This document shows, one piece after another, positions 22,115 to 34,952 of a DNA stretch of 64,000 bases. The position numbers and the translations under genes were made by a program. Position 1 is the first letter of the stretch; each line of letters begins with the position of its first letter. The notes beneath the pieces were generated by a model that was given only the letters and a program-made list of their open reading frames with translations, searched no databases and was not told the DNA's origin. The stretch is from Bufo bufo (Eukaryota; Chordata; Amphibia; Anura; Bufonidae): contig NC_053389.1 of assembly GCF_905171765.1 (NCBI RefSeq), positions 215,580,624 through 215,644,623 of the forward strand, written 5' to 3'.

Positions 22115-23105
22115 GATCAGGGACCATTGGTTGCATAAATGTGTGGTGCTGTCTTAGGTCTGTGGTCACAAGGAGCTTCAGGATAAGGTCAGTGTGAGGT
22201 GTGTGATTGCTGTTGGGAAAGCTGAAAGGCCTAAGTGATCACAATGGAGGTCAGGAGACTTTGGTGGAAATGTTTGGTTAGCTAATATCTATGTGATATG
22301 TGGAGTATATCCCTAATTCCAGGGCAGCTCCAGAGAAACACAGATTTAGTGACAAGTCATATTCTAATCCTCTTTCAGCAGAAGCGCTCACATGGGATTT
22401 TCATATCCGGAGGGGATTGCTTTGAATAATTGACCCTCACTCTTACGTAACTAGTGGAATCCTTACTCCATCTGACAGGTTACCTAATGATTATCCATAA
22501 GTAGTGTTGACATCTTGTCACCCCAGACTGTAAGGGAAAACGTTATAAAATCTCATTTAATTTATGTACAGGTTTCAGAGACAAAAACAATTTCTGCCAC
22601 TTTTACTTTTTTTAGGTGTACTTGCCACTTCAATGTCCATAGCACTGATGAAAACAGCAGATTACAGCACAACATAGGGGATAAGTGGAGACATCGAGCA
22701 CTGTGTTTGGTGGTCCCATAGAACTGAATGGAGAGGTAGTTTACGCATGTACCACAGCTCCATTCTCATATGGGACTCCGGGACTTCCGTTATTTGATTG
22801 TTGAGGGTTTCAGTGATCAGACTTCCAGTGGTGTAATAGTGCACCAGATCTGTCTCCATACTCACCTTAAAAACTGTTAACAGGCCCTCTCTATGGGAAT
22901 TGCTTTAAATCAATGGCATCATGTTTATCTACACTTACTGTAACTTCCCCGAGAGCTGCCCAAGGTGTGTGTTCAATGAAATTGGCCCAAATGGCTTACT
23001 ACCCTCTTTTATTAGCATATACCTTATGCTTTTAGTAAAATGGGTATATGAATAATTCGCAGTTGATATCCGCATGATTGTCATCCAAAATCAATATACA
23101 GTGTG

Positions 23106-23110
<5 letters not shown>
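22115..23110. other. Unassigned sequence
   Basis: No gene or clear repeat boundary seen. Confidence 0.5.

Positions 23111-23111
<1 letters not shown>

Positions 23112-23149
<38 letters not shown>
23112..23149. repeat. (TA)n microsatellite
   Basis: An uninterrupted TA run of about 19 repeats, preceded by a short GTGTGTATGTG stretch. Confidence 0.95.
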
Positions 23150-23157
<8 letters not shown>

Positions 23158-23158
23158 G

Positions 23159-23310
23159 TGAAAATCCGCAGCACTCCTAGCTGGAGGGTTGTGGAGTGAA
23201 CGAGGAGGATGGCATCTTAGTCCATGGAGATACACGTATCTCCATGGACTAAGATGCCATCCTCCTCGTTCACTCCACAACCCTCCAGCTAGGAGTGCTG
23301 CGGATTTTCA
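23159..23310. repeat. Perfect 75-bp-arm palindrome
   Basis: The left arm (23159-23233) and right arm (23236-23310) are exact complements around a central AC. It sits between the TA microsatellite and the Tc1-like transposon. A perfect arm implies recent origin or active homogenisation. Confidence 0.9.
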
Positions 23311-23417
23311 TTATTTACCTACCGTCCTGAATCGAGGGATTACCGCGGGCACCCTGCACCTCTAAAAGAATCAGAAGGGAGTGCTGCCAGACTTTATTCT
23401 ATGTATACATATATATA

Positions 23418-24626
23418 CACTCACCTAAAGAATTATTAGGAACACCTGTTCTATTTCTCATTAATGCAATTATCTAGTCAACCAATCACATGGCAGTTGC
23501 TTCAATGCATTTAGGGGTGTGGTCCTGGTCAAGACAATCTCCTGAACTCCAAACTGAATGTCAGAATGGGAAAGAAAGGTGATTTAAGCAATTTTGAGCG
23601 TGGCATGGTTGTTGGTGCCAGACGGGCCGGTCTCAGTATTTCACAATCTGCTCAGTTACTGGGATTTTCACGCACAACCATTTCTAGGGTTTACAAAGAA
23701 TGGTGTGAAAAGGGAAAAACATCCAGTATGCGGCAGTCCTGTGGACAAAAATGCCTTGTGGATGCTAGAGGTCAGAGGTGAATGGGCCGACTGATTCAAG
23801 CTGATAGAAGAGCAACGTTGACTGAAATAACCACTCGTTACAACAGAGGTATGCAGCAAAGCATTTGTGAAGCCACAACACGCACAACCTTGAGGCGGAT
23901 AGGCTACAACAGCAGAAGACCCCACTGGGCACCACTCATCTCCACTACAAATAGGAAAAAGAGGCTACTATTTGCACAAGCTCACCAAAATTGGACTGTT
24001 GAAGACTGGAAAAATGTTGCCTGGTCTGATGAGTCTCGATTTCTGTTGAGACATTCAAATGGTAGAGTACGAATTTGGCGTAAACAGAATGAGAACATGT
24101 ATCCATCATGCCTTGTTACCACTTTGCCGGCTAGTGGTGGTGGTGTAATGGTGTGGGGGATGTTTTCTGGGCACACTTTAGGCCCCTTAGTGCCAATTGG
24201 GCATCGTTTAAATGCCACGGGCTACCTGAGCATTGTTTCTGACCATGTCCATCCCTTCATGACCACCTCTGATGGTTACTTCCAGCAGGATAATGCACCA
24301 TGTCACAAAGCTCGAATCATTTCAAATTGGTTTCTTGAACATGACAATGAGTTCACTGTACTAAAATGGCCCCCACAGTCACCAGATCTCAACCCAATAG
24401 AGCATCTTTGGGATGTGGTGGAACGGGAGCTTCGTGCCCTGGATGTGCATCCCTCAAATCTCCATCAACTGCAAGATGCTATCCTATCAATATGGGCCAA
24501 CATTTCTAAAGAATGCTATCAGCACCTTGTTGAATCAATGCCACATAGAATTAAGGCAGTTCTGAAGGCAAAAGGGGGTCCAACACCGTATTAGTATGGT
24601 GTTCCTAATAATTCTTTAGGTGAGTG
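23418..24626 (+). mobile_element. Nearly intact Tc1-like transposon (DD36E type)
   Basis: A 1209-bp element with perfect terminal inverted repeats (CACTCACCTAAAGAATTATT and on to AGGAACACC, about 29 bp) and TA target duplication at 23416-23417 and 24627-24628. One transposase gene fills most of it. The exact TIR match points to recent mobility. Confidence 0.93.
23566..24594 (+). pseudogene. Tc1-like transposase with one nonsense codon
   Basis: A 342-residue frame, full length for Tc1 enzymes, cuts and pastes DNA between its terminal repeats. It begins MGKKGDLSNFERGMVVGARR and has two helix-turn-helix regions (GLSISQSAQLLGFSRTTISR; then LTEITTRYNRG to TTLRRIGYNSRRPH). The catalytic triad is visible: D in WSDES (about codon 155), D in FQQDNAPCH (about 242) and E in NPIEHLWD (about 279). 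There are 36 residues between the second D and the E, so DD36E rather than the common DD34E. The only visible lesion is TGA at 23779-23781 (codon 72); the frame continues without a shift. Related elements have a sense codon there, so a single substitution probably inactivated this copy. Confidence 0.9.
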
Positions 24627-24628
24627 TA

Positions 24629-27600
24629 TATATATATTTAGGTATATATCAGGTCACAAATAACCAGTGGTATCAGACGTTCTGTGTATAAGTGATATGC
24701 ACATGTCTGAAATGTGCTGGTCTGATCCGGAAAATGTAAGTTATTTGCAGTAGTATATAAAGTATCGGTATATAAAGTAATAAAAATTATTTCTGGCACT
24801 GCTATAGACTGTGGTTTAACCACAACTTTTAGAACAAGTTTATGTCCTCTCATAGTGAAACTCACTGCAACTGTTTGAAGCAGGTGGAAACTTTTATCTA
24901 TACTGGACATCTTTTTATCTACATGGTATGTTCTATCACAGTGCTCTGACAAGCAGTGAGTCTGCAGTGTATAGTGTATCCCTGTAATAAAACTGCTCTT
25001 CACATACAGAAAATTCATTTTAAAGAATGGAATAATGCCTTCAAGAAGAAATAAATTCTGAATGGCTATATTAGGATGAATATTTTAAAATACTTAAAAA
25101 AATGAAAAACAAGTTCTAGGAAAATATTGAGCATTATTTTGTAATCAATACTGTAAAATAAAAATGTTTAAGGAATGGGAATGGCTACAGAGTATATGTA
25201 CTATTATATCAGTGAACTCTTTACCCTAATCAGGTGGCTCAATAAAAACTCTATGGTCATAGGGAATAAATTAAATAGGGATAGTATTAACAGCTGTAAA
25301 CACTACACAATAACTTTTTGAATCTGACCACAAACTGTTCTAATAGAGTTTGCAATAACTAGTAAGGATTTAAATACATTTTAAAAACCTTTCACTTAAA
25401 AAAATGAACACTGATGAACTGCACAAATATAGGTTTACAGATGGTTCCTTCTCTTCCTCTCATTTTGAGATATCCAGAGATGAATGGTGCTAGATAGAGT
25501 AAGACAAAAGGTTTTTCTCAAACCTGGTCATCTTGCTCCACTCATCTCAGGATAACTTGAACGAAGAGGAAATGTAGTGATGGAAACATCTGTACATACC
25601 TCAGAAACCAAGTCATCACTAATTAGAATATAGAGACCAGAACAGTTTTTTAAGATCCAAAGTATTCTTTATTTGCAACCAACCTGCAACATTTCCAACA
25701 GGGGTAACAGAGTATAGTCATGAATAATGCTGGAATCACCAGCTACATATAGATTTTTTTTGGCAAAACCATATTACTATAATTCATGGTTCCAATTTCC
25801 TGTTTCTGTTCTTTTCTTCCTCTCTCCACAACATGCTATAGCTAGACCATAATGCATACGCAGTACAGACATCCGTATAGACTTCTGTTAGGTTTGGTAC
25901 ATAGCACGTGGGGGGCTTTTCCGCTTGATATTACAAATTTTTCGAAATATCTTTCTGTAATACTGTGATGGACTTGACAGTGGCCTATAAATCCAGTTTT
26001 CTTTCAGATTTTTACATTTGGCACACTGTTGACTATGACATCATTCTATTTCAAGTTTTTCATTAGTAAAATAAGTTTATGATTTGAAGCCACTAGCCCA
26101 TCACCATTTCTTATAGCTGAAAAGCCCTGAAAGAAACTTTTAAAGAAGACCTGCCCTGGAGTATATTATACATTTCATACAAAGGTACCAGAATATTGGT
26201 TCTCCTTCCACTGAACATCAGACAAATTCAGGATCACTCTGAATTTTGGAAGATTGAGGACTTTGAGTATGGGCATGGGTATGAGTTAACATGTATTGAT
26301 TGCATCCTTCAAAGGAAGGATATACATTTTCAGTCAGGAGGTCTGGTGCCCTTATGAATCTGAAATATGTTGAAAAAATTGTCATAACTGTCTTGGTAAT
26401 GGATCTGTCTACCACAAGATAACGTGATGTAGTGGTATAGTGGGCATAGCCAGCACATACTACTTGCTCTCTGTGTCTGCAGTTGGTGGCTGTCCATTAA
26501 CACTGTTGTCTTTGAATGACAAGTGTAATTTACACAATAATATGTGTTTTACTCATTGATCACCAAATCAATCACAATTGAAGTCTTGTCACTGCAGGGA
26601 AAAATGTTAGTGAGAAGCACAATATTTTATTCAGGCATCCTGTCTACCTGGTTCTGAATCCTATCCATTTACAGTTTATAATTTTCCTAAAGAGACTTTT
26701 TGGTTCTCCACCACATGTTCATATAATGTTACAAAAACATTATATTAAGCAGATTTCATCTTGCTGAAAGCTTGAGGCAAAAGTTGAATGTCCCAACAAG
26801 GACTATCCCAAAACCAGTTTCGGGTTATCCACAAATATGTAATTTGCACAGTTTATATAATATGGGTCATTGTGGGTCATAGTGATTAAAAAAAAAATTT
26901 CCCCCATTCCAGGCATCCCTTTTAATTGCATATTTGTCTCAATGAATGTTTGCTTTTACAAAAACAGGTACCTAATGAATTGCAGAACTGAGTCATTGAA
27001 TTATTACTACAGTTGTCAGAAAAGCTATTATGCCAATGTCATTAATGGAAGAGTAACTGTACCTTTACTGTTCAGTATCAAAATGTATCCAGAGTAATTG
27101 ATAAATCACATTTAGCTAATTGAATAAGCTGTCCCATCCTGGCTCTAAAGCCCACTACCTGGTTAACATCATGAGATCCAAGTAGTTGTTTCAAAGAATA
27201 CCACAACATATTCTAGAATATGAGATGGGAGAATGATAGGTGAAATTTATCAGTCCAAAGAAGATTATACTAATTGGACTAATATCTGTACACTTTAGAA
27301 GAACTGGCAGATCATCTAATGTATATTGGATGTTTGGCCTATGTTGGGGAAAAAGGAATTAGGCACATTGAGTCCCCTTTATTCTTAGAGGTGTTTAGCA
27401 GCAGATTTATTTCTCTCTCCCCATTGAGAGCACGGTCTGCTGAATCCAGCGGTTATGTATATAGGAGGATGGGGAAGAAGACTTCCATCTAACATAGTGA
27501 GAGCCAATGTCTCCAAAAGGCAGAGTGTTACTCAAAGGACACACTGCCAACTTATCCAACTTATCCAGGAAATCACAATATATTTCCCAGGAACAAATAA

Positions 27601-27639
27601 AACACAGCAAAGCTTCAACCCTAGTATAAATTAATATTA
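24629..27639. other. Repeat-poor unassigned sequence, 3' side of KCNJ14
   Basis: No coding exon, RNA gene or repeat could be supported in this AT-rich stretch. An AATAAA on the minus strand (CTTTATTTGC, about 25668) was noted but has no gene attached. Confidence 0.5.
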
Positions 27640-27985
27640 TAGCTGTTTTTAGGGACTTAGAAATGGATGACCCATCCTCAGGATAGGTCATCAATATCAG
27701 ATTAGTGGAGGTCCGGAATCTAGCATCCTCATTGATCAGCTGTTTCAGGCCAGCGCTGGAGACTATACAGTGGATAGAGTTGTAAGCACAAGTGAATGGG
27801 AGCTGAGCTGCAGTATGACGGCACAGCCACTACAGAGTGTACGGAGCCTTTGATTTATGGCTCTGTCCACTGTATAGTTTCTGGCACCAGCTGCTGTCCA
27901 AAACAGCTATTCGATGAGAATATGGGGTCAGGCATCCACCGATCTGATACTGATGACCTATCCTGAGGGCAGGTCATCAATATCT
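27640..27985. mobile_element. Diverged palindromic MITE
   Basis: Inner arms CCTCAGGATAGGTCATCAAT and GATGACCTATCCTGAGG are complementary, and the motif recurs in the MITE at 43454-43806. The outer ends no longer show clear TTAAAGG. Confidence 0.6.
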
Positions 27986-28753
27986 ACTGTAAGTCACAGA
28001 AAACCTCTCCACATAAGAAATATTGTTATGTTTCCCTTGGACCCATTCAGTGTGACAAAAATGTAATAATAGGTATCTGGAATGATGGTAAAGTTTGGTA
28101 CAGTGTATGTTTAATCTTTAGTAATCCTCACTATTAGTTTACCTGTGTGGATTAAGCATGTGAAATGCAGTTGTCTAAACTTCACCTTATTCTAATGGCT
28201 TGAAAATAAGTTTATAGCTAATCTCCTTTGAGAAATAAAATAATTGATAAGTGCATTGAAGTACGTTTGTTTATTTCGGCTTGCCCATATCTTGCATGGA
28301 TGGTGATCAGAAAATATTGAAATTCATCAATTTAAGCGGCCCATTTTCCATAATACATGGTAACACACCTCTATATTTTAATTAAATTATTCCTACTATG
28401 TTGATATATTTGAATATTTTAAGATGCATTTTAACATTTACACCAAGCCTTTCACACCTAAAAGTCCTGCCTGTAATGAATATTTGTCTATGTTACTATA
28501 TTTGTTTTATATTCCTTAATCATAAATCTGAGAGATTTGATTAACATTTATTAAGATTTTTCCTTTTAGCAGATAAAATAATATTTATCAAAAGTTATCT
28601 CAAGAATTCTCCAGGATCTTGGGAAATAATAATGTAATTCATCTCATCAAGAAATAATTCTTGCTTTATACCTCAATTAATTCCACCAATCTCAATAGCC
28701 ACCACAAAATGCCTCTGCATTGTGTTTGGGTAATAGGACACTTTGGTTGCATG
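27986..28753. other. Unassigned AT-rich sequence
   Basis: No recognised feature; contains the candidate distal poly(A) signal for KCNJ14 at 28547-28552. Confidence 0.4.
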
Positions 28754-29036
28754 TTAAAGGGAACCTGTCACCTGCAAAACGCATATTAAACCGACCACAG
28801 TACCTTACAGTATCCCCCAGTGTGTTGCTAATCATGTTTTTCTTTCCTCTTTGTGTTTCTTCATACTTCATACTTCATACTCGGAGACAGCGCCAACCGA
28901 CATTAAAACATCATTTTTAACAAGTATGAAGAAACACAAAGAGGAAAGAAAAACATGATTAGCAACACACTGGGGGATACTGTAAGGTACTGTGATTGGT
29001 TTAATATGTGTTTTGCAGGTAACAGGTTCCCTTTAA
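28754..29036. mobile_element. TTAA MITE (T2-like), 283 bp
   Basis: Begins TTAAAGGGAACCTGTCACCT, ends AACAGGTTCCCTTTAA; arms such as CACAGTACCTTACAGTATCC are mirrored almost exactly. It lies 3' of the KCNJ14 stop and could be in its 3' UTR. Confidence 0.85.
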
Positions 29037-29636
29037 CGTTTCAATGTTGCATTTGGTTTTATTTGGCTTTTAAACTTCTTTGAATTGTACTTCTCAGCAA
29101 ATGTTTACATGATATTCAAAGCGGCTTGTGTTTCTACACTTCATAGAAGTCAATAAGGTGCCCTAGTCAGAACAAGACACACTAGTCATGGTTATGAGAA
29201 TTTCATAGTAAGCTTACTTTGCTGATACTTTCTTTGTTCCATAGTTATAACTTGTATTACATGTGAGTAATAAATTATTGGCTACTCAGGATCACCAAAC
29301 AAAGAATAAGCAGCATTTTTTAAAAGAAGGAAAAGAAAGATAGCAATCTAGTATCAAAAAGCAAATAATTTTGATTGACTTGTCATTAAGGTTGTGACCA
29401 CTTTCACAAAGCTGCTGGCAAAGAAATACCAAAGGGAGCTTTGTTTAGATGATTCAAATCCTTTGTTCAGATAAAAATTACTTTCCCTGTGACCAAAAAG
29501 CCTTTTTGTCACATAAAAGAAGGAGTAAAAAGATGTATTCTTCTGCAAATATATTTCCATGAGATGGTGAGTACCAATCTCCATTTTCACCCTCAATGCT
29601 CACCCATTAATGGTCAAAGTAGAATCACCCAGCAAA

Positions 29637-30206
29637 TCATGTTAGAAATATTTCTTCTAAGGGATCCACAACCCTAAGCATGTCTAACTCAAGTGAAACC
29701 TCCTGATTCAAGGATTTTGTGTCCACAAGGGCAGATTGTTCCTCATCACAGATGCAGTTAAGAGCCACTTCATTCTCATAGCAGAATGAACTATTAGCCA
29801 CCATTGAGTATTTCCTTTCAGAAAGCTCTTTGGCGCTAAATATGGGTGTATTTGTGACTTCATACGTGCGATGAAAGTGTAGGTAGTCCACCTCATAGTG
29901 ATTACGTTTCTCAAATAGGACTGGTTCAAACCTACAACCCCATAGGATCTCCGAGGGAAGATAAGAACTCCGACACTGTGTAGTCATTGCTGTAGCCTCC
30001 ACCATGCCTTCTAGGATGACTACCAACTCAAAGTTGGCAGTTTCCAAATCTGCCTTGCCATACTCATACAAAGGGCTTTCTTCATCAATTTCGTGAACAA
30101 TGGTGACTGGAGATACCAAGAATATTCTGTCTGTACCATTGTCAAATCCAACATTGATATCTGTATGGTCCAGTGGAAGGTATTCTCCTTCAGGGGTGAC
30201 TCTAGG
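29637..30206 (-). CDS. KCNJ14: KCNJ14 (Kir2.4) coding exon 2: cytoplasmic C-terminal domain
   Basis: Continues the channel in phase 0 after an AG acceptor (30208-30207): the first residues PRVTPEGEY join directly to AQLLQ of exon 1. It supplies 189 residues of the cytoplasmic Ig-like domain that lines the inner pore and binds PIP2, giving 433 aa in total, close to the roughly 436 aa I recall for mammalian Kir2.4. Conserved Kir blocks are visible: [38 protein letters not shown], and the Kir2 ER-export signal FCYENE (about residues 385-390). The tail ends in IFLT and TGA at 29639-29637, so it lacks the S-x-I PDZ ligand of Kir2.1-2.3, as expected for Kir2.4. No frameshift or internal stop is seen, so this appears to be a live gene. 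The 3' UTR and poly(A) site were not resolved; one TTTATT (AATAAA on this strand) lies at 28547-28552. Confidence 0.93.
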   Translation of the reverse strand, partial: PRVTPEGEYLPLDHTDINVGFDNGTDRIFLVSPVTIVHEIDEESPLYEYGKADLETANFELVVILEGMVEATAMTTQCRSSYLPSEILWGCRFEPVLFEKRNHYEVDYLHFHRTYEVTNTPIFSAKELSERKYSMVANSSFCYENEVALNCICDEEQSALVDTKSLNQEVSLELDMLRVVDPLEEIFLT

Positions 30207-30917
30207 CTGTTAAAAACATAAAACATCAAAGGGAGAATCATAAGAATAAATGCTACTAGAATATTGTATATTAAGGCGCGCACTTATTATGTCAAATACA
30301 AATGCCTTTTCAGTCTGAATTTTAGGTATTTTTAAAAGTGACATTTAAAAATTTGGCACTGAAATACAATGTGGGTGATAGTGGAAACTGGCACATTGCA
30401 GGATCTTGGGTTTGGGCCAAGTATGTAGGAGTTATAGGGGTAATGAATATGATGAAAGATGACCAGAAGGGAAACATATAAGGATAAGGTAAAAATATTT
30501 CAACCCTGGGTAGTCCAGTATTGAATGTCCTACATGCATTACATACGAATGACATGAAATGTGGACAAGCACTTTTAAAATGTTTTTGAATTAATATGAT
30601 GTCATATTATGTCATTCTAGCTGAAACATTAAAAAATATTATTCAGCTTTCTTAGAGTCAAAATATATCCTACTCAAAATCGGATTATCCTATGGCAGAA
30701 ATTAAATCCGGTAACCCAGTACACCTGGCATTTTTCCCTGGTGTTTCTGCCAGTGTGACCTTGAATGCCAGCAGATAAACTCTTTGCTCATTACTGCTAA
30801 GTATAGATCCCCTGCACAGTGAAGGATAAAATAACAATTCTTGAAATATGCAATGCAGGTTCAGTGGTATATGTATAGTCCAGTCTAGAGACCTGCAAAT
30901 TTGCAAGGGACATTATT

Positions 30918-31685
30918 ACTTTCACACCTGCGTTAGGTGCGGTTCCGTCTGCACAGACGGATCCGCACCTATAATGCAAACGCTTAGATCCATTCAGAAC
31001 GGATCCGTTTGCATTACCATGAACAAAAAAAAAAAAAAATTCTTTTTTTTTTGTTCATGATAATGCAAACGGATCCGTTTTGACTTTACATTGAAAGTCA
31101 ATGGGGGACGGATCCGTTTGAAAATTGAGCCATATTGTGTCAACTTCAAACGGATCCGTCCCCATTGACTTAGGCTACTTTCACACTAGCGTTCGGGGCT
31201 CCGCTTGTGAGTTCCGTTTGAAGGCTCTCACAAGCGGCCCCGAACGGATCCGTCCAGCCCTGATGCATTCTGAGTGGATGCGGATCCGCTCAGAATGCAT
31301 CAGTTTGGCACCGTTTGTCCTCCGCTCCGCTCAGCAGGCGGACCCCTGAACGCAGCTTGCAGTGTTCGGGTGTCCGCCTGGCCGTGCGGAGGCAAACGGA
31401 TCCGTCCAGACTTACAATGTAAGTCAATGGGGACGGATCCGTTTGAAGTTGACACAATATGGCTCAATTTTCAAACGGATCCGTCCCCCATTGACTTTCA
31501 ATTTAAAGTCAAAACGGACCCGTTTGCATTATCATGAACAAAAAAAAAAATTATTATTTTTTTTGTTTGTTTATGGTAATGCAAACGGATCCGTTCTGAA
31601 CGGATCTAAGCGTTTGCATTATAGGTGCGGATCCGTCTGTGCAGATAACAGACGGATCCGCACCAAACGCAGGTGTGAAAGTAGC
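30918..31685. mobile_element. GGATCCG-rich palindromic element in the KCNJ14 intron
   Basis: Outer ends TTACTTTCACACCTGCGTT and AACGCAGGTGTGAAAGTAGCC are inverted. AACGGATCCGT repeats occur throughout. Inside, TTA followed by GGCTACTTTCACACTAGCG (about 31171) looks like the end of a second, truncated element inserted at the palindrome centre. Family resemblance is to the Harbinger-like elements at 53381 and 56466. Confidence 0.65.
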
Positions 31686-32101
31686 CTTTGGATCCCCACT
31701 GATCTGATTTTGATGACTTATCCTAAGGATAGGTTAAGAATTTTTTTACTCCCTGACCTTTGATTTAATATTTCACTCTGCACATATCTCTCGTTATGAT
31801 TGAGTCTGAAGAACAACATTGATATTGGCTGGTGTAATGCCACATTTTTTGGTGGCCAGTCATAAATAGACTGGCTCACGAGAGTATCAGAGGTTCTAAC
31901 ACAATAATGGGATCAACGGTCCTTAAGAAGACATTTGAATGCAATTAACACTGGACATGCACCACTGCTATAAAGATTGATGGTAGGCCCCCTGAACACA
32001 AATCTGACACTGTGGCCAGGAACGGATGTTCTGGATATACTGCAGGTTTCTGCAACGAAACTGAGTGGGAAAAATCTACAATGTATACAACAACGGCAAA
32101 C

Positions 32102-32455
32102 TTAAAGGGGTTGTCTCATACCGCCATTACTAAGGCGAGATGAGAGACAGCCCCAACCACAAGCCGGCCGGGAAACAGCAGAGCGCTTTGGTGCTCTGCT
32201 GTTTCAGTAGCAAACATTGTGGTACATAACAGCCATGGAAACAGCTTAGCATGGCAAGCTATGGTGTTTCCCTAACTCAGAAACAGCATAGCTTGTTGTG
32301 CTACCCTGTCTCAGTAGCTCTCATGCATGGCAATGGGAGCTATTTGAAACAGCGAGCGCCGGAGCGCTCTGCTGTTTCCTGTTTCCTGGCTGGCTGGTGG
32401 TCGGGGTTGTGTGTCATCTCGCCTTAGTAACGGCAAGAGGAGCCAACCCTTTTAA
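32102..32455. mobile_element. TTAA MITE (T2-like) in the intron
   Basis: Begins TTAAAGGGGTTGTCTCATAC, ends CCAACCCTTTTAA; the inner arms TACTAAGGCGAGATGA and TCATCTCGCCTTAGTA are mirrored. Confidence 0.75.
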
Positions 32456-32558
32456 GTGAATGAAATCTTAATAAATCTTATCCGCACTCTGTGGACAAAA
32501 TAATTCACACATAATTTGACCTGTGGTGCAGAATTTATGTTTCATTTTCCAATATGAC

Positions 32559-32814
32559 CTAAGGTAAATTAAATGGTGCTATTAAAAAAAAATACAACTT
32601 GAAAGTCTGGGGTTCCACATTCAGGTTTTTTTATGCAGTTTTTGAAGCCAAGACCAGGAAGAGATAACAACCGGAGGACACTTAATATTCTGCTCTTTTT
32701 GAATCGACTCCTGGCTTTGGCTTCAAAAACAGCATAAAAAAACCTAAGTGTGGAACCCCAGACTTTCAAGTTGTATTTTTTTTTTAATAGCACCATTTAA
32801 TTTACCTTAGCTCC
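32559..32814. repeat. Palindromic repeat in the intron
   Basis: Arms of about 90 bases from ACCTAAGGTAAATTAAATGG to its complement near 32813, including ACTTGAAAGTCTGGGGTTCC. Probably a MITE; no target duplication was identified. Confidence 0.75.
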
Positions 32815-32977
32815 AATTGGAAAATGTGTGGGGTAAAACTGAAAAACAAAATCCAATTCTGCTATAGTTTTTGTGGTTTTGTGATTATAGTGTTTAATGT
32901 GCACTAAAAACGACATGACAACCTTACTCTGCAGGTCAGCACGATGATAGCAATCACAAATTTATATAATATTGCAT

Positions 32978-33260
32978 GGGCTCTTGCCGTGTAAATCCTG
33001 CATTGTGGTGTGGACCCATTCACTTGAATGGGGCTGTAAAATATGGCAAAAGATAGGACATGTCCCAACTTTTGCGGTGCTGAAACACCGCCCCGAAAGC
33101 CCACGGAAGTGCTTCGGAGTGTTTCTGTGGGCTCCTGTCTTTCACTGTATCTTGTGGATCGCAGCATGGTGTGCACACGGCCACTGCCTGTATATTGTGG
33201 ACCCACCGTTTGCGGTCGCCAATACGGGCACGAAGCCCTTACAGTTGTCTAAATGAGCCC
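32978..33260. mobile_element. Possible Harbinger-like MITE
   Basis: Left end GGGCTCTTGCCGTG and right end CTAAATGAGCCC are weakly inverted. Internal BaseX-like coding is absent and the 3-bp target duplication is not convincing. Confidence 0.35.
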
Positions 33261-34952
33261 TAAAAAAATTAAAAAAAACTTTTTTTTCTTTGCATCTTCC
33301 TATTTTATTTACAGTGATTATGTTCCATAGTGCTGATAGATTTTAAAATAAGGATATTGCCATCTTAGACATTTATGGAATATTCATGGGACATGCGCTC
33401 CATGAGTCAATCCTAAGCACAAACACAGCCACCTTCCCATTGATCTCAATAGAAGAAGGATGCTGAGAGCTGCTTTCTATAGGCTAATGGGGCCATGGTC
33501 CTCCGTTTACCCAATAATCTTATAATGCAATTCGTACTGTAGTATAAAAAGAAAACTGTTAATACAGTGTAGACTAGGTATGTTAGGAGAGAAAGGGATA
33601 AGGGGTAAGCTTTGTCCCTCTTGGAAGTATTAGAGCATTGAAACAGTAACTGAAGTGGAGTCCTTAGGCCACGGAATTATAGGCAAGACTAAAGGAGTTG
33701 TGTGGAATACTTAAAAAGGAGTCCAAAGGAGCTAAACCTGATAAAATAGAAAATAAGCTGTATGTACTCAACAGTTTATTCATCCAGGATCACATTTAGT
33801 AAAGTTGTACTATAGCCTACGGAAGTCACACATTTTTTGTGGGCAGTGCTTAGCAGAACGGGTGAAGCCTATTCAGCCCGATAGATTTATAATAATTTAC
33901 ATTAAAAAATTGCATAAATTATAAGTTAAACCTACCCCAGTCTATACAAAGCATAGATTTCAGTTTCTAACGCACGAACAGCACAAGATGCCACAAATTT
34001 GTTAGAATGCCTATACCTTTTAATAAATTCAGAGCCTCTTCGTCTGAGCTGTGCATGAGTTTTTACACTACATATCATGCCCCTTCATCTTACCCAGTAT
34101 ATTTCCTCCTCACTTTCTATAGCTTGTGACGTGAAAATGGGCTACATGCATATGATATTGAGGATTTTGCTGCAGATATGCTTTTGAGTTCACCCTGGGC
34201 ATTACAAAAGGATCTTGCCTTAATATACATGCTGTCTAATCTGTCAGCATCATAGAGAGCAGGGGTAGCCTAGCTGAGCAGATTAATATATAGTACCCAA
34301 AAAGTTTGGGCGCTGTGTAAAACGTAAACAAATGTGAATAAAAACAGAATGCAGTGATTCACAAATCTCATAGAACTGTATTGTAGTAATCATAGAACAC
34401 ATATCAGGTGTTGACAGTGAGACATTTTACCATTTGATGAAAAAAAATAACTCATTTAGAACTTGATGGCAGCAACGCATCTCAAAAAAGTTGGGGCAAC
34501 AAAAGGCTGGACATGTAAGTGGTACTGATAAAAATCAGCTGGAGGAGCAATTTGCTCATGATTCGGCATAAAAAGAGCATGTTAGAGAGGCAGTCTCTCA
34601 GAAGAAAACATGGGCAGAGGTTCAACAATCTGCAAAAAACTGCATCTAAATATTGTGAAACAATTTCAGGATTTCAGAATTTCAGGAGCAATTTGCTCAT
34701 GACTCAGCATAAAAAGAGCATATTAGAGAGGCAGTCTCACAGAGGAAAACATGGGCAGAGGTTCAACAATCTGCAAAAAATTGTGAAACAATTTCAGAAT
34801 TTTTTTATATTTTTGGATGCTTGTGATCTACGGGCCCCCAGGCAGTACTGCATTAAATACATGCATGATTCTGTACTGGAATGGGCTCAGGAACACTTTC
34901 AGAAATCATTGTCTGTGAACACAGTTGCTACACAATCCACAAATGAAACTTG

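Noticed and set aside
24638..25018. 126-residue minus-strand frame next to the Tc1-like element
   Set aside because: No recognisable motif, no splice context, and composition like the surrounding AT-rich DNA.
31274..31763. Plus-strand frames of 87 and 133 residues
   Set aside because: They lie in a palindromic GGATCCG-rich transposable element within the KCNJ14 intron and have no domain similarity.
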